Shown piece after piece: positions 12,401 to 13,977 of a DNA stretch of 13,977 nt. The first letter of the stretch is position 1. Every line of letters starts with the position of its first letter. The notes beneath the pieces were generated by a model. It did no database searches. It saw only the letters and a program-made list of their open reading frames with translations, and had not been told where the DNA came from. The stretch lies in assembly GCA_031284275.1 (NCBI GenBank), contig JAITAD010000067.1, positions 1 through 13,977 of the forward strand. Reading direction: 5' to 3'. A program made the position numbers and the translations under genes. Source of the stretch: Tannerellaceae bacterium (GTDB lineage: Bacteria; Bacteroidota; Bacteroidia; Bacteroidales; Tannerellaceae).

Positions 12401-13977
12401 CAGATTACCGAAGTCATTTATTATACGCACCACTGCCGGATCGGAGAAAGACCACTCCAATGCCCCATATTCATCCGGAGCCCCCGTTTCCGATACTTCA
12501 CAAGGTATTTCGGAACCGACAGTGAATATTTGGCCATCCGTTATGCCGGACAATTTTAAGGTGTCTATGACAAAAAAGTCGTGCGTAACGGAGCACTCAG
12601 GCCTTGCTTTGAAAGTGGCGGTCAGTTTCGTATGCCCTATTTTCTTGAAGCGAATAGTCCCCGAGGCATTCGCTACCTGCTTGAACTCGGCCACCGTACC
12701 ATCGCTGACTTTCCACTCGATAGCGCTGTATTCCTCCGCTACCTCTTCCCATTTATCGGAAAGCAAGACAGGCACCCTGACGATTTTCGACGTGTCGTAG
12801 TAGTAAATATGTTCCAGTGCAGCGCCGGCATACCCACTGAGTGTAAACTCCGAAGAATCAATGACGTATATCTTCATGATATCCTTATCATGCACATCGC
12901 CGAGGAAAGCTTCCGGCAGCTCAACCTTAGGGTTACACTCCGGCATAAGCCCCGCCGAAATGTATGCGACACCCGGTGTTTTAGCGAAAAGCAACCCTGT
13001 CTCGCTGATGGATGCCACACCGTAATTCGTCGTTTCCCACAGCAATGAATCCGCACTATAAGGGGCTATGAACTGATTGGGGGTGTACGACAATTGTACC
13101 TTTTCGCCCACAAAGAAGACCGGAGCGTGGGGCGATTCTATCCATAGGGGGGTCGATATGAGCTGCGTACATATCAATTCCGCCTCTGTCACTCCTCTTC
13201 CCGCAGAAAAGGAAAAAGCGTAGGTGTTCCCTTGAACGGAGGTCGGATTAAGCCTGCCTATCCCCCGCTGTACAACGATCGCTACCCGCCCTGCGGGAGC
13301 TTCCAAATAGAAACGGAACGGCTTCCCCTGCAACACGGCATAGTTACCGTATTCCGGCACACAGGAACTCACGAAAGGAGCTAATGAATCTATAGTCACT
13401 TCACAAACTCCTTCAACGGGATAGATATTGTTCCCTATCAGCGAAGCTTTGTTATTCCTTATCCATGTCTGCTGATCATGAAAGGGTTGTTCCACGATTT
13501 TCAGAAAACCCAATTGCTCCGTCCATATCCCTCCTCCTCTTTCGGCGCTGTTACGTTGGAAGATGGCTTCCTGCAACTGAAACCCTGCCGAGGCGGACGA
13601 GTTATCTTCTGTCGAGAAATACAACCCTCCTCCCATATCGGCCTTATTGTCTTCTATGCGGATACGGTCTCTCAAACTCAGGTAGCTGCCGTTCGTTACG
13701 GAGATAGCGCCGCCATAACCATTTCCCTTTCCGAGTGTCGCCATATTGTTACAAAGTGGCGGGCCGTCATCATGGCCTATGGCAACCAGGCTCTCTCCCC
13801 CAAAATTGATTTCCGACGCCGACGACCAGCCGTTGCCCGGACAGAAAGAGGCGAATGCCCCGCCCCAGGCATTGCCCGTACTTGCCTCGTTCCCGTTGGC
13901 ATAGTTCGCCTCGAACCGCCCACGGGAGATATTGACGAATTGCCCGCCGGCATCTGCCACAGCGCCGCCCCGGCCCT
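9245..13977 (-). CDS. Giant T9SS-secreted surface protein with beta-helix and ~14 Ig-like domains (5' end outside window)
   Basis: The frame is open at the right edge, so the signal peptide and an unknown N-terminal length are missing. A GTG at 13960 is not a convincing start, because GRGGAV, part of the repeat pattern, is readable before it. Numbering from 13960 gives 1571 residues. Residues 1-180 form a parallel beta-helix with Pmp-like FxxN and GG(A/G) motifs. A linker runs to about 270. Residues 272-1481 contain about 14 Ig-like domains of BIG_2 type, with the recurring pattern W-x-SS/SN ... V.V....G.......G.A.I.. ending in a V.V strand. Residues 1500-1571 are a type IX sorting domain (VYLTTIHGK ... 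LPAGIYIL ... KFIV). The protein should cross the outer membrane by T9SS, where the C-terminal domain is removed and the rest attached or released. A long stalk-like adhesin is the likely role. No enzymatic domain is visible in this part. Confidence 0.9.
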   Translation of the reverse strand, partial: GRGGAVADAGGQFVNISRGRFEANYANGNEASTGNAWGGAFASFCPGNGWSSASEINFGGESLVAIGHDDGPPLCNNMATLGKGNGYGGAISVTNGSYLSLRDRIRIEDNKADMGGGLYFSTEDNSSASAGFQLQEAIFQRNSAERGGGIWTEQLGFLKIVEQPFHDQQTWIRNNKASLIGNNIYPVEGVCEVTIDSLAPFVSSCVPEYGNYAVLQGKPFRFYLEAPAGRVAIVVQRGIGRLNPTSVQGNTYAFSFSAGRGVTEAELICTQLISTPLWIESPHAPVFFVGEKVQLSYTPNQFIAPYSADSLLWETTNYGVASISETGLLFAKTPGVAYISAGLMPECNPKVELPEAFLGDVHDKDIMKIYVIDSSEFTLSGYAGAALEHIYYYDTSKIVRVPVLLSDKWEEVAEEYSAIEWKVSDGTVAEFKQVANASGTIRFKKIGHTKLTATFKARPECSVTHDFFVIDTLKLSGITDGQIFTVGSEIPCEVSETGAPDEYGALEWSFSDPAVVRIINDFGNLLYLQMEAFGTTTLTVRLKADPTKSASVSFSVAKLTLNLGDVVRVGDWVIGSANIVPENLAQKAELIWKRTPEDASLSEWHWNDNNVALHALQSGLLTVSVEVKGSPALKDSVRVRVIDDIHIVGLTVFPLGETDTLFVVSTPEMPDAYYTWSSDNEAVVTVGRYDGVIKTLSRGTATITAVCSRNTELLSTHTIQVKDLFIHYDGPTFLPPGATKAFTLPESFDISKVHWHSSNEKIVTVDRNGTITVGDTTGVAIVSVISLEDPLDGSAMQAIQYTIYAVRLELEASDLLLNTPTYFQVQSKPSDVIGSAKDVTWESSSPTVLISEDGCAQAIGKPEQDVIITVSLKANPAVKTTASVKVNPVQRLIIKAPAQGDGSFTYNIGQWYDFDVELLPVDAKSVVRWYSLTPDIVSVDNEGLVNVLDAGTARIRVATPDDRCADTCEFPTVSSDMRVVLSPTILSLHKGATHTLQVGKDPEDFPVDGNPVFSSEKPQVATVDPVTGEIKAIGFGETYITVTFTSVASGKTFTADCRVIVENPLTDISIGKDTFVVDRNGGSVQLPITFIPSDATNKTLDILNDRPEVVTVTSTGRIYPVSDGNATITIQAAYGQITKTCVVKVQTFLRDIRLNTHHLTLKSGITAYSLHTVFEPEDVTVRPSLQWTSGNPAIVSVDETGRLELKSEGTTFIRVAAVGYTFVDTCWVSVVPSFTSLSLDATRLQLNTGRSALIKPEYTPLNMAAGDLQWRTSNAAVATVVSDDGFGRVSARAAGTALITVMTEDGDLSDTCTVTVESLISNIALSRYNLALQRGESHLLRAEITPADAYRQTVTWLSSDASVAEVSASGNVTALKAGTAQITAKTENGFEGTCQVSVTVPIQSLTVITPSFDLYPGQDFALTAELSPKDASAKNVIWTVSDPTILEIRSFDNGKTCYFYAKKSGWVYVQAESSDHRAVDVTYLNVSNGWLLKNADGNQEPIVDAVKPEVSYSGGVLRLANFTGFQVYLTTIHGKICGSFRVSEPEESLPLNLPAGIYILSARNGKEQVTLKFIVH
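9518..13147 (-). repeat. Tandem Ig-like (BIG_2-type) domain array, about 14 units
   Basis: Approximate unit boundaries in residues, counted from codon 13960, are: 272-367, 369-466, 467-551, 552-638, 639-716, 717-800, 801-884, 885-970, 971-1056, 1057-1141, 1142-1226, 1227-1312, 1313-1395 and 1396-1481. The last seven units keep a near-constant 82-86 residue period and are the clearest, with motifs such as LQWTSGNPAIVSVDETG, VTWLSSDASVAEVSASG and GTAQITAKT. The first four units are much more diverged and their limits are uncertain. The units are not near-identical at DNA level, so this is an old array rather than a fresh amplification. Confidence 0.8.
13421..13977 (-). other. Pmp-like beta-helix repeats in the giant surface protein
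   Basis: Short repeats of the kind known from Chlamydia polymorphic membrane proteins are visible: FEANYA, FQRNSA, EDNKA and IRNNKA (FxxN type), alternating with GGAV, GGAF, GGAI, GGGL and GGGI. The spacing is irregular (about 20-50 residues). Such repeats fold as a right-handed parallel beta-helix. More rungs are expected upstream of the window edge. Confidence 0.7.

Noticed and set aside
13958..13960. GTG as the start of the giant surface protein
   Set aside because: The frame is open to the window edge and the residues before it (GRGGA) continue the beta-helix repeat, so the true start is outside.

Overview
The window looks like a chromosomal segment of a T9SS-bearing Bacteroidota organism, most likely a Bacteroidales of the Porphyromonas/Tannerella type. 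Three observations support this. A giant surface protein ends in a type IX secretion (Por) C-terminal sorting domain. The only convincing promoter is of the Bacteroidota TAnnTTTG type. The ClpC, ThiC and RlmD sequences have a Bacteroidota flavour. Base composition appears moderate and even. No tRNA, rRNA, CRISPR array, insertion sequence or riboswitch was seen.

Layout. (1) Positions 2-397, plus strand: the 3' part of a YciO/YrdC/Sua5-type gene. It is cut by the window edge and seems to have lost several conserved family motifs and the usual C-terminus, so it may be decaying. (2) Positions 427-7791, minus strand: a tightly packed six-gene run read from right to left: NCS2 purine permease, trpC, trpF, a ClpC-type AAA+ unfoldase lacking the usual N-domain, thiG, thiC. 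Gaps are 9 to 15 nt, or there are 4-nt ATGA overlaps. A single promoter-like -7 box (TACCTTTG at 7830-7837) sits just upstream of the first gene. (3) Positions 7885-9258, plus strand: a divergently transcribed rlmD-type 23S rRNA uracil-C5 methyltransferase. (4) Positions 9245-13977, minus strand: one very large gene, open at the right edge. It encodes a Pmp-like beta-helix, about 14 Ig-like (BIG_2-type) domains and a T9SS C-terminal domain. Its 3' end overlaps the 3' end of rlmD by 14 nt.

How the genes fit together. The six-gene run mixes purine uptake, two middle steps of tryptophan synthesis, a protein-unfolding machine and the two scaffold enzymes of thiamin synthesis. The partner genes (trpE/G/D/B/A, thiS/F/H/E) are not in the window, and no TPP riboswitch precedes thiG-thiC. 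This looks like fragments of two biosynthetic operons reassembled around a shortened clpC. A link through purine metabolism (ThiC consumes the purine intermediate AIR) is possible but is only inference. I found no clear new defence or mobile system. The most unusual items are the N-domain-less ClpC embedded in the operon and the mosaic architecture of the giant surface protein.
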